Positions 10,573-19,028 of a stretch of 64,000 nucleotides of DNA are shown in pieces. Each line of letters starts with the position of its first letter. Within the stretch, counting starts at the first letter, position 1. The notes beneath the pieces were generated by a model. That model had not been told where the DNA came from, ran no database searches, and saw only the letters and a program-made list of their open reading frames with translations. A program made the position numbers and the translations under genes. The stretch comes from Pseudomonas oryzihabitans (GTDB lineage Bacteria > Pseudomonadota > Gammaproteobacteria > Pseudomonadales > Pseudomonadaceae), in contig NZ_CP017024.1 in NCBI RefSeq assembly GCF_014522265.1, positions 1,950,001-2,014,000 of the forward strand. The letters run 5' to 3'.

Positions 10573-10606
10573 AAAAAAAGAGGCCATCACAGTGAGTGAT
10601 GGCCTC
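10573..10606 (-). terminator. Rho-independent terminator of the small RNA
   Basis: On the minus strand an 11 bp perfect stem (GAGGCCATCAC / GTGATGGCCTC) with a 5-base loop is followed by seven T residues (10579-10573). No protein gene on this strand ends nearby; ntrC stops 1 kb away. Confidence 0.85.
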
Positions 10607-10666
10607 GAGAAGAAAAGAGGGGATTCCCCAGCCTGCCTGTACCGAGGTCCCCAAAAGGGTAGTTAC
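10573..10666 (-). ncRNA. Probable sigma-54-dependent small RNA, NrsZ-like
   Basis: A sigma-54 promoter (10676-10691, reading left) and a strong rho-independent terminator (10573-10606) face the same way about 95 bases apart, with no start codon plus ribosome binding site between them. This is the signature of a small RNA. The predicted start is about 11-12 bases past the -12 GC, near 10666. The transcript contains a GGGGA-to-TCCCC helix before the terminator. P. aeruginosa makes the nitrogen-regulated RNA NrsZ, dependent on NtrC and sigma-54, from the intergenic region beside ntrC. Here the RNA lies between ntrC and the PA5126-like gene. It appears shorter than NrsZ. Identity as NrsZ is inference from position and promoter type. 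Confidence 0.6.
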
Positions 10667-10675
10667 CTAGGATAT

Positions 10676-10691
10676 TGCAGGAGGTGTGCCA
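10676..10691 (-). promoter_or_regulatory. Sigma-54 (RpoN) promoter of the small RNA
   Basis: The minus strand reads TGGCACACCTCCTGCA from 10691 to 10676. Against the consensus TGGCACRNNNNTTGCW only one base differs (CTGC for TTGC), and the GG and GC elements have the required spacing. No clear NtrC site (GCACC N5 GGTGC) was found directly upstream, where the long repeat begins. Confidence 0.75.
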
Positions 10692-11089
10692 AGTTTTGGT
10701 TTGGGTGTTTTGGGGGGCTTTGTTACCTGGGTTGAGCGTTAGCGAAGCCCAAACGTCTCGGGTTCGGGCTTGAGGCTGCCTCAGCTGATTATCGCAGTTT
10801 GCTGATCGTTTTATTTTCGCCCCCCTCGGGCGAGTCACTTTTGCCAGTCGCGGCTGCGCGCCCCGGACAAAAGTAACCAAAAACGCTGTCCCCACGTTTC
10901 GGCCCTCCGCTGCGCTCCGGGTCCCCTCACTCCGGCGCCGCTCCGGGGGCACGGCACGAAGGGGCCTCCTGCCCCTCGCGCCTTGCTCGGCGTCCTGCCT
11001 CGCAACCCCCGCCACGACACCGGAACTCGGCCTCACTGACGGGGACGGGGCGCCAGCCTGAGAGTTCGGAGTTCAGGGGGGGGCGTAGC

Positions 11090-11115
11090 GTGGAAAACCG
11101 CGCAGCGTTTTCCAC
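11090..11115 (+). repeat. Hairpin, single dispersed copy (GTGGAAAA / TTTTCCAC)
   Basis: GTGGAAAA pairs with TTTTCCAC; an inner CGC/GCG stem closes a GCA loop. It is the same hairpin as in the tandem array at 21.4-22.1 kb and at 41027, but there the inner stem is GGC/GCC. The change is compensatory. Confidence 0.75.
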
Positions 11116-11136
11116 TGTTGGGCACCGACATCATCA

Positions 11137-11162
11137 GTGGACAAGGCTTCGCCCTTGTCCAC
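11137..11162 (+). repeat. Perfect 10 bp hairpin GTGGACAAGG / CCTTGTCCAC
   Basis: A 10 bp perfect stem closes the loop CTTCGC. It sits 21 bases after the GTGGAAAA hairpin and before the three-way-junction element, as part of the same repeat core. Confidence 0.7.
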
Positions 11163-11231
11163 GCTATGAGTCGCTTCCGTTTCTTCAACCAACACTTTCA
11201 GTCTGGCGAGTCGCCCCGTTCAGGAGGGCGA

Positions 11232-11331
11232 ACGCCAGTGTCGTGGAGTGGGTCGAGCCGCATGGATGCGGTGAGAGGCCTAACGGGCCATGGACGGCCC
11301 GTGTAGGCCGACCCCGGAACGGCGCTGGTGT
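11232..11331 (+). other. Predicted three-way-junction structured element
   Basis: The 100 bases fold into nested helices: an outer stem 11232-11244 with 11319-11331 (about 13 bp including G-T/G-U pairs), then GGGTCG (11250-11255) with CGACCC (11309-11314). These enclose hairpin CCGCA/TGCGG (11258-11262 / 11267-11271) and a long hairpin (AGGCC at 11305-11309 closing below ACGGGCC 11283-11289 / GGCCCGT 11296-11302). Wobble pairs in the outer stem mean the fold is better as RNA than as DNA cruciform. The function is unknown. It may be the body of a dispersed Pseudomonas intergenic repeat. Confidence 0.5.
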
Positions 11332-11629
11332 GAGCGAAACGTAGCGCAGCGAAGTAACAGCCGTAGGCTGGCCCGAAGGGCGAGCAACGCGAGTCACCCG
11401 GAGCGCAGCGGAGGGCCGGATGGTCGGGGCAAGCGTTTTTGCTTACTTTTGTCCGGGACGCGTAGTCCGGGGCGCGCAGCCGCGACTGAAAAAAGTGAGT
11501 CGCCCGAGTGGGCGAAAAAAGAGCTACCAGCAAAACACGATAAGCAGCTAAGGCACCGATATGAAGTTCAAGCCTGGCAATGTTGGGCTTCGCTTACGCT
11601 CAACCCAACCTACGGCACCGTCGAGAGCT

Positions 11630-13060
<1,431 letters not shown>

Positions 13061-13072
13061 GCGTACTCCTCG

Positions 13073-14137
13073 TTATTCCAGCGGCAGGAAGATGCTGAAG
13101 GCGGTGTGGCCAGGATGGCTTTCACACTCGATCAGCCCCTGGTGCTGGGTGATGATGTTCTGGGTGATGGCGAGCCCGAGGCCGGTGCCGTCGGGGCGAC
13201 CGCTGACCATGGGATAGAAGATGGTTTCCTGCAGATCCTGGGGGATGCCCGGACCGTTGTCGGTGATCTCCACCTTGCACACCAGGCGATGGCGGTGGTG
13301 GCCGATGGTGAACTGACGCAGGGTACGGGTTCTCAGGGTCACCCGGCCCAGGCGCAGTTCGTTCTGCTGGGAGATGGCCTGCATGGCGTTGCGCACGATG
13401 TTGAGCACCGCCTGGATCATCTGCTCCCGATCGATCAGCAGGTCGGGAATGCTCGGATCGTAGTCGCGTACCAGGTTGATCAGGCCCTGGCTTTCCGCTT
13501 CCACCAGGCTGCAGACCCGTTCGAGCACCTCGTGGACGTTGGTGATGGCGAGCTTCGGCAGCTTGTTGGAGCCGAGCATGCGATCGACCAGATTCCGCAG
13601 CCGGTCGGCTTCCTCGATGATGACGTTGGTGTAGTCCTTGAGTGCCTCTTCCGGCAGCTCGCGCGCCAGCAGCTGGGCCGCGCCGCGGATGCCGCCGAGG
13701 GGATTCTTGATCTCGTGGGCCAGGCCGCGCACCAGCAGCTTGGTGGTCTCCTGCTTGGAGATCTGCGCCTCTTCCTTGGTGATGCGCAGCAGGCGGTCGC
13801 GCGGATGGACTTCCAGCAGCAGCAGGGTGTTGTGGCGATCCAGGATCGGGGTCACCGCATAGTCCACCGTGAGGCTGTTGCCCGAGGTGGAGATCAGCAG
13901 CGCCTCGCGCTTGGTGAAGGGGTGGGCATGGTCCACCGCCTGACGCAGTGCCTGCAGGGCCTCGGGCGATTCGGTGAACAGCTCGCTGATGAACTGGCCA
14001 TGGCTGCGCTGGCCGCTGATGGCCAGCAGCATCTCGGCCGCCGGATTCATGTACTCCAGGCGCAACTCCGCATCGAGCAGGATGACCGCGGTGGTGAGGT
14101 TGTCGAGCAAGAGTCGGTGGATGACGTCGGTAGGCAT
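13073..14137 (-). CDS. ntrB: Nitrogen sensor kinase/phosphatase NtrB
   Basis: Soluble histidine kinase that phosphorylates or dephosphorylates NtrC according to PII state. 354 residues: an N-terminal PAS domain (LLDNLTTAVILLDAELRLEY and following), a dimerisation/His domain with His141 in GLAHEIKNPLGGIRG, and a HATPase domain with N-box NIVRNAMQA, DNGPGIP and GRPDGTGLGLAI. I start at MPTDVIHRLL (14137), which matches the family N-terminus; a frame to 14188 adds an unsupported 17 residues. The ribosome binding site is weak. The gene is the first of the ntrBC operon. Confidence 0.95.
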   Translation of the reverse strand: MPTDVIHRLLLDNLTTAVILLDAELRLEYMNPAAEMLLAISGQRSHGQFISELFTESPEALQALRQAVDHAHPFTKREALLISTSGNSLTVDYAVTPILDRHNTLLLLEVHPRDRLLRITKEEAQISKQETTKLLVRGLAHEIKNPLGGIRGAAQLLARELPEEALKDYTNVIIEEADRLRNLVDRMLGSNKLPKLAITNVHEVLERVCSLVEAESQGLINLVRDYDPSIPDLLIDREQMIQAVLNIVRNAMQAISQQNELRLGRVTLRTRTLRQFTIGHHRHRLVCKVEITDNGPGIPQDLQETIFYPMVSGRPDGTGLGLAITQNIITQHQGLIECESHPGHTAFSIFLPLE

Positions 14138-14289
14138 GAGGGGCCACAGCGCTATAGGGACGATAGGAAAATGCAAGAAGCAAACCAAGACGCCCCGAGT
14201 TAGGGCAGATGGCTGTAACGTGCACTAACAGCCGCCGCGCGACAGGCGGAACGAAACCGTATTTGTATCAAGATGGTGCACAATGAAAA

Positions 14290-14310
14290 AGCGCACCAAA
14301 TAGGTGCGCT
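14290..14310. terminator. Stem-loop AGCGCACC / GGTGCGCT: terminator, possibly also an NtrC site
   Basis: On the minus strand the 8 bp stem with loop TATTT is followed by TTTTTC, so it terminates the DUF4124 pair; the stem even overlaps the stop codon at 14309-14311. The same bases read GCACC AAATA GGTGC, which is exactly the NtrC-site pattern, about 155 bases upstream of the ntrB start. Either role, or both, is possible. Confidence 0.65.
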
Positions 14311-14947
14311 AGAGGAAGGGTAGCCAGGATTTCCTGGGTTCGGGCGGTTTCAGGTCCAGTGGGCATTCCGGGCGCTTGCCCCAATCCTTGTCGCCACAGG
14401 GATGGGCCAGACGCTTCTGCTCCAGCGAGGGGCGGCGCAGGTGGAAGGGCTGCGCCGGTGTCCGCTCCAGCACGTTGCCATCGGCGGCGAGGATCTCCGC
14501 CACCAGACTGTGGCTGCCGCGATCCAGATTGCCCAGGGGAAACACCGGACTGTGCCCGACACCGGCTTCCTTGTCGTCCAGCAGCAGCCGGTAGCTGTGC
14601 CCCGGCTGCAACGCCGGCTCGCTGACCAGGCTGACGATGAGTTGCCCTTCCTGATCGATCACCGTGGCATCGGGCTCGGGTACCAGGATGCGCAGCATCT
14701 GGTAGCGGAAGGGCGCTGTCTTGGCGGGCCTGGCCGCCGGGGCGGCGGGTGTCGGACTCAGCTTGCGGGTCGGCTGGCCCTGCTGGTTGAGATTGTTGGG
14801 CACCGTGAGCGGCACCTGGGTCGCCTTGACGCCCTTGGGTGGCTGGTCGGTGTAGACCCGATTGCCTTCCTTGTCGACATAGCTGTAGACCGCCGCCTGG
14901 ACAGGCGGCAGCAGGCAGAGCAGCAGCAGGATCAGCAGCGGACGCAT
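14309..14947 (-). CDS. DUF4124 domain protein, exported
   Basis: 212-residue exported protein of unknown function. A signal peptide (about residues 1-18, LLILLLLCLLPPVQA) is followed by a DUF4124 domain (AAVYSYVDKEGNRVYTDQPP), a Pro/Ala-rich linker, and a beta-rich region with LQPGHSYRLLLDDKEAG and LDRGSHSLVAEILAADG, also found in its neighbour. The start overlaps the stop of the upstream DUF4124 gene (TGATG at 14949-14945), which implies translational coupling. Two DUF4124 genes occupy the same place between glnA and ntrBC in P. aeruginosa. The periplasmic role is unproven. Confidence 0.8.
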   Translation of the reverse strand: MRPLLILLLLCLLPPVQAAVYSYVDKEGNRVYTDQPPKGVKATQVPLTVPNNLNQQGQPTRKLSPTPAAPAARPAKTAPFRYQMLRILVPEPDATVIDQEGQLIVSLVSEPALQPGHSYRLLLDDKEAGVGHSPVFPLGNLDRGSHSLVAEILAADGNVLERTPAQPFHLRRPSLEQKRLAHPCGDKDWGKRPECPLDLKPPEPRKSWLPFL

Positions 14948-15464
14948 CAGCGGGCCGGGCTGTTGACGCTGATGCGCTGCACGGTCACGGTCTTCTCGGC
15001 ACTGGTCTGGATCACCTCGCCGTTGCCGGACAGCACTTGGGCCGCGAAGCGGTGCTCGCCGCGCTCCAGATTGGCCACGCCGAAGCGGGTGCTCTGACCG
15101 GGGCTGCCATAGGGTGCGCCGTCCACCAGCAATTGCAGCGACTGCCCCGGGCCCAGGGCCGGTTCCACGGCTACCCCACCGAGAAGGTGCCGTTGTTGGC
15201 GCGGATGGCCTCATCGTCGGGCACATTGACTTCCAGACGGCTGAAGGCCGGGCCGGCAGGGGTCGCCGCCGCAGGCGCACTGGGGATGGGCGGTGCCGGT
15301 CGTGGATTGTCCACGGTGTTGGTGGGCGCCACCTGCACCGGCTTGGCATTGGCCGAGGGCTGGTCGCTGAATACCGTGTTGCCTTCGGCATCCACCGACT
15401 TGTAGATCGCGGCCTGGGCGGAGCAGGCGAGGCAGAGCAGACAGCAGGCAAGCAGGCGAGGCAT
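14947..15464 (-). CDS. DUF4124 domain protein, exported (frameshift at about 15175)
   Basis: About 172 residues after repair. A signal peptide (MPRLLACCLLCLACSAQA) precedes the DUF4124 motif AAIYKSVDAEGNTVFSDQPS, a Pro/Ala linker and the same beta-rich C-terminal repeat as its neighbour (LGPGQSLQLLVDGAPYG, LERGEHRFAAQVLSGNGEV). The frame is broken at the C run 15174-15177 (plus strand). One more base turns the stop after TFSVG into TFSVGVAVEPALGPG, which continues smoothly. It is probably a paralogue, by tandem duplication, of the downstream gene. Function unknown. Confidence 0.78.
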
Positions 15465-15583
15465 GGCGGAATCTCGGCCGGGCGATGGAGATCAAGGGTA
15501 GCAGGCGCGTCGTGTGGGCAGGTAGGCAGCTCGGCCGCTCTACGCTGGCGTCGGTCGCGGCGAATTTCCCAGGGCAAAAGAAA

Positions 15584-15603
15584 AGGCCTCCCGAAGGAGG
15601 CCT
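15584..15603 (-). terminator. Rho-independent terminator of glnA
   Basis: AGGCCTCC pairs with GGAGGCCT around a TTCG loop on the minus strand and is followed by a T-rich tail (TTTTCTTTT). It lies 21 bases past the glnA stop. It is nearly symmetric, so it may work in both directions. Confidence 0.85.
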
Positions 15604-15624
15604 CTTTCAATTACCGCAGCGGGA

Positions 15625-17031
15625 TCAGACGCTGTAGTACAGGTCGTATTCCAGCGGGTGCACGAAGGTACGCACCTTGATCTCTTCCTCGGACTTCAGC
15701 TCGATGTAGGCATCGATGAACTCGTCGGTGAAGACGCCGCCCTTGGTCAGGAACGCGCGACCGGCGTCCAGGGCTTCCAGGGCTTCCTTCAGGCTGCCGC
15801 AGACCTGCGGGATCTTCTTGCCTTCTTCCGGCGGCAGATCGTACAGGTTCTTGTCGGCGGCATCGCCGGGGTGGATCTTGTTCTGGATACCGTCCAGGCC
15901 GGCCATCAGCAGGGCGGCGAAGCACAGGTAGGGGTTGGCGGCCGGATCCGGGAAGCGGGCTTCGATGCGGCGGGCTTTCGGGCTCGACACATAGGGGATA
16001 CGGATGGAGGCGGAGCGGTTACGGGCCGAGTAGGCCAGCATGACCGGAGCTTCGAAGCCGGGCACCAGACGCTTGTAGCTGTTGGTGGACGGGTTGGTGA
16101 AGCCGTTCAGCGCCTTGCCGTGCTTGATGATGCCGCCGATGAAGTACAGGGCGGTATCGGACAGGCCGGCATAGCCTTCGCCGGCGAAGGTGTTCTTGCC
16201 ATCTTTGGAGATGGACATGTGCACGTGCATGCCGGAGCCGTTGTCGCCGTACAGGGGCTTGGGCATGAAGGTGGCGGTCTTGCCGTAGGCATCGGCCACG
16301 TTGTGCACGACGTACTTCAGGGTCTGGGTCTCGTCGGCCTTCTTGACCAGGGTGTTGAACTGCACACCGATCTCGTTCTGGCCAGCGGTCGCCACTTCGT
16401 GGTGGTGGACTTCCACGACCAGGCCCATCTCTTCCAGGGCGTTGCACATGGCGGTACGGATTTCGTGGTCGTGATCGACCGGCGGCACCGGGAAGTAGCC
16501 GCCCTTGACGCCCGGACGGTGGCCCTTGTTGCCGGACTCGAAGTCGGCATCGGTATTCCAGGAAGCCTGCTCGGAGAAGATCTTGAACATGGAGCCGGAG
16601 ATGTCCGACTTGAACTTCACTTCGTCGAAGATGAAGAACTCGGGCTCCGGGCCGACGAACACGGTGTCGCCGATGCCGGTGGACTTCAGGTATTCCTCGG
16701 CAGCGCGGGCGATACCACGGGGGTCGCGCTCATAGGGCTGCATGGTGGAGGGTTCGATGATGTCGCAGACCAGGATCAGGGTCGGCTCTTCGGTGAAGGG
16801 ATCCAGAACGGCGGTGCTGTCGTCGGGCAGCAGGATCATGTCGGAGGCTTCGATGCCTTTCCAGCCGGCGATGGAGGAGCCGTCGAACATCTTGCCATGG
16901 GCGAAGAAGTCTTCGTCCAGCGCGTCACGCGCCGGCATGGTGACGTGTTGCTGCTTGCCTTTGGTGTCGGTGAAGCGCAGGTCTACCCACTTCACGTCGT
17001 TTTCTTTGATCAGTTGAACAGCCTTCGACAT
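15625..17031 (-). CDS. glnA: Glutamine synthetase, type I
   Basis: Condenses ammonia and glutamate to glutamine with ATP; the dodecameric central enzyme of nitrogen assimilation. 468 residues, the GSI-beta length. Visible marks are the N-terminal beta-grasp with [16 protein letters not shown], the metal and ATP-site region [20 protein letters not shown], and the adenylylation site Tyr397 in [11 protein letters not shown]. Activity should therefore be set by GlnE adenylylation. The ATG at 17031 follows AGAGGAAA. Transcription is probably from the sigma-54 promoter at 17199-17184 with NtrC sites upstream. ntrBC lies downstream on the same strand, separated by a terminator. Confidence 0.98.
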   Translation of the reverse strand: MSKAVQLIKENDVKWVDLRFTDTKGKQQHVTMPARDALDEDFFAHGKMFDGSSIAGWKGIEASDMILLPDDSTAVLDPFTEEPTLILVCDIIEPSTMQPYERDPRGIARAAEEYLKSTGIGDTVFVGPEPEFFIFDEVKFKSDISGSMFKIFSEQASWNTDADFESGNKGHRPGVKGGYFPVPPVDHDHEIRTAMCNALEEMGLVVEVHHHEVATAGQNEIGVQFNTLVKKADETQTLKYVVHNVADAYGKTATFMPKPLYGDNGSGMHVHMSISKDGKNTFAGEGYAGLSDTALYFIGGIIKHGKALNGFTNPSTNSYKRLVPGFEAPVMLAYSARNRSASIRIPYVSSPKARRIEARFPDPAANPYLCFAALLMAGLDGIQNKIHPGDAADKNLYDLPPEEGKKIPQVCGSLKEALEALDAGRAFLTKGGVFTDEFIDAYIELKSEEEIKVRTFVHPLEYDLYYSV

Positions 17032-17183
17032 GGTTTCCTCCAGAGGAATTTCGGCCGGGAGCGGTTGGCGGTACTCCCGGTATCAGCTGTGCCCTTGAGG
17101 GGCGCTTCCGTACTGCCTGGTCAGCGACCGGCGTTCCACGAAAAGCGCCCTATGCTGGCCCAGGGGCGGCTGCCTCACAAGAG

Positions 17184-17199
17184 AGCAAGTTGTATGCCA
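17184..17199 (-). promoter_or_regulatory. Sigma-54 promoter of glnA
   Basis: The minus strand reads TGGCATACAACTTGCT (17199 to 17184). It matches TGGCACRNNNNTTGCW at all positions but one, with correct GG-GC spacing. It is about 155 bases upstream of the glnA ATG. Confidence 0.85.
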
Positions 17200-17273
17200 G
17201 TGCCCTCAAATGGGCTGGAAGCCCTTCCTGACGCCAGTCGTGCCGTTTTCAGGCCAATCGGCGACGTATCTGC

Positions 17274-17319
17274 GCACCAAGTTGGTGCTTAAAAATTCAT
17301 CACTGCACTCAAATGGCGC
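17274..17319. promoter_or_regulatory. Two NtrC-binding sites upstream of glnA
   Basis: Site 1, GCACCAAGTTGGTGC (17274-17288), is a perfect palindrome of the NtrC type (GCACC N5 GGTGC). Site 2, GCACTCAAATGGCGC (17305-17319), has two mismatches. Their centres are 31 bp apart, three helical turns, as expected for cooperative NtrC binding. Both lie 75-120 bases upstream of the sigma-54 promoter, the usual enhancer position. They also sit about 100 bases before thiI on the other strand. Confidence 0.8.
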
Positions 17320-17416
17320 CTGAGGTGATTTTGTCGGCTGAATTCGAGTGAGTGATGGTTTTCAGGTATGATATTCGCCCTTTTCTTTCGCGTTACCCGC
17401 CCCCCGTTTCCCGCTC

Positions 17417-18871
17417 ATGAAGCTCATCATCAAGGTCTTTCCGGAAATCACCATCAAGAGTCGCCCGGTGCGCAAGAATTTCATTCGCCAGCTGGTGAAG
17501 AACATTCGTGTCGTGCTGCGCGATCTGGATCCGGATGTCCGCGTGGAAGGGGTCTGGGACAACATCACCCTGGAGACCGCGCTCGCCGAGCCGCGGCTGC
17601 TGGCGGAGCTGAAGCAGCGGCTGGCCTGCACCCCTGGCATCGGCCAGTTTCTCGAGGTGCACGAGTATCCGCTGGGCGATTTCGACGCGATTCTCGAGTT
17701 GTGCGTCCGCCACTTCGGCGAGCGGGTGCGCGGCAAGGTGTTCTCGGTGCGCTGCAAGCGTGCCGGTCGCCATGACTTCTCCTCGATGGACGTCGAGCGC
17801 CATGTCGGCGGTGGCCTGCGCGAACGCTGCGGCGGCGCCGGCATCGCCCTGAAGAATCCCGAGGTGAACGTCCGCCTGGAGATCCGTGACCAGCGGCTGT
17901 TCATCATCGACGAGCACCACGAAGGGCTGGGCGGTTATCCGCTGGGCGCCCTGGAGCAGGTGCTGGTGCTGATGTCCGGTGGTTTCGACTCCACCGTGGC
18001 GGCCTATCAGATGATGAGACGCGGGATGGTCAGCCATTTCTGCTTCTTCAATCTCGGCGGGCGCGCCCACGAACTGGGCGTGATGGAAGTGGCCCACTAT
18101 CTCTGGGAGAAGTACGGCCGCTCCCAGCGCGTGCTGTTCATCAGCGTGCCCTTCGAGGAAGTGGTGGGGCAGATCCTCACCCAGTGCGACGACAGCCACA
18201 TGGGCGTGATCCTCAAGCGCATGATGCTGCGTGCGGCCAGTCGTATCGCCGAGCAGCTGCAGATCGAGGCGCTGGTGACCGGCGAAGCCATCTCCCAGGT
18301 CTCCAGCCAGACCCTGACCAACCTGGCGGTGATCGACAAGGCCACCGATACCCTGGTGCTGCGCCCGCTGCTGGCCAGCCACAAGCAGGACATCATCGAC
18401 ACCGCCCAGCGCATCGGCACCGCCGACTTCGCCAAGCACATGCCTGAGTACTGCGGCATCATCTCGGTGAATCCCACCACCAAGGCCAAGGCCCTGCGGG
18501 TGGAGCACGAGGAAGGCAAGTTCGATATGGCGGTGCTCGACGCCGCCCTGGAACGCGCGCGCTTCATCACCGTCGACAAGGTGATCGAGGAACTGGGCAA
18601 GGACGTGCAGGTGGAAGAGGTGGACCAGCCGCTGCCCGGGCAGGTCGTGGTGGACATTCGCCATCCCGACGCCCAGGAAGACCTGCCGCTGGAGCTGCCC
18701 GGCATCGAGGTGCAGACCCTGCCGTTCTTCGCGCTGAACAGCCGTTTCAAGGAACTGGACGAGAATCGCCAGTACCTTCTCTATTGCGACCGCGGGGTGA
18801 TGAGCCGGCTGCACGCCCATCACCTGCTCACCGAAGGGCACGCCAATGTGCGCGTTTATCGTCCGGCCTAA
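17417..18871 (+). CDS. thiI: tRNA 4-thiouridine synthase / thiamine sulfurtransferase ThiI
   Basis: Makes 4-thiouridine at tRNA position 8 and supplies sulfur for the thiamine thiazole. 484 residues, the full enteric-type length: an N-terminal ferredoxin-like/THUMP region (1-165), an ATP-pyrophosphatase domain with PP-loop [12 protein letters not shown] (about 185), a catalytic Cys in [12 protein letters not shown] (about 344), and a C-terminal rhodanese domain with Cys about 457 in [12 protein letters not shown]. The rhodanese domain shows the long form. No Shine-Dalgarno is clear before the ATG. Divergent from glnA; the gene order glnA-thiI-typA is as in P. aeruginosa. Confidence 0.96.
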   Translation: MKLIIKVFPEITIKSRPVRKNFIRQLVKNIRVVLRDLDPDVRVEGVWDNITLETALAEPRLLAELKQRLACTPGIGQFLEVHEYPLGDFDAILELCVRHFGERVRGKVFSVRCKRAGRHDFSSMDVERHVGGGLRERCGGAGIALKNPEVNVRLEIRDQRLFIIDEHHEGLGGYPLGALEQVLVLMSGGFDSTVAAYQMMRRGMVSHFCFFNLGGRAHELGVMEVAHYLWEKYGRSQRVLFISVPFEEVVGQILTQCDDSHMGVILKRMMLRAASRIAEQLQIEALVTGEAISQVSSQTLTNLAVIDKATDTLVLRPLLASHKQDIIDTAQRIGTADFAKHMPEYCGIISVNPTTKAKALRVEHEEGKFDMAVLDAALERARFITVDKVIEELGKDVQVEEVDQPLPGQVVVDIRHPDAQEDLPLELPGIEVQTLPFFALNSRFKELDENRQYLLYCDRGVMSRLHAHHLLTEGHANVRVYRPA

Positions 18872-19028
18872 GCAGCCGGGCCTGCTGGGTGGCAGTATCC
18901 GCCACCGCCCTCCCGACCCCTTCTAGCCCTCCGGCCACGTACCGGTCGGCCGCGTTTCGCGCCTTTGCAATCTCCGGCTGTCAGCCTGCTGGCTGAAGCT
19001 CCTTCATTTCTATACCGAGAACACCACT

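Larger units (their letters stand above)
10729..11606. repeat. Long imperfect inverted repeat with structured core
   Basis: The left arm (10729-10921) and right arm (11397-11606) are imperfect inverted copies of one roughly 200 bp sequence. Matching blocks include GGTTGAGCGTTAGCGAAGCC with its complement, CGCGCAGCCGCGACT, the GTCCGG...AAAAGT blocks, and a perfect 21 bp block at 10901-10921 / 11397-11417. The core (10922-11396) contains two GTGG...CCAC hairpins and a three-way-junction structure. Short frames run through it, but they have biased, repeat-like composition and no family resemblance, so I call no gene. The roughly 1.2 kb between 10414 and 11629 therefore holds the small RNA plus this repeat. 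Confidence 0.8.

Noticed and set aside
11090-11533. Short frames inside the inverted-repeat core on both strands
   Set aside because: Sequence is explained by hairpins and dispersed repeats; the peptides have no family likeness and no start signals.
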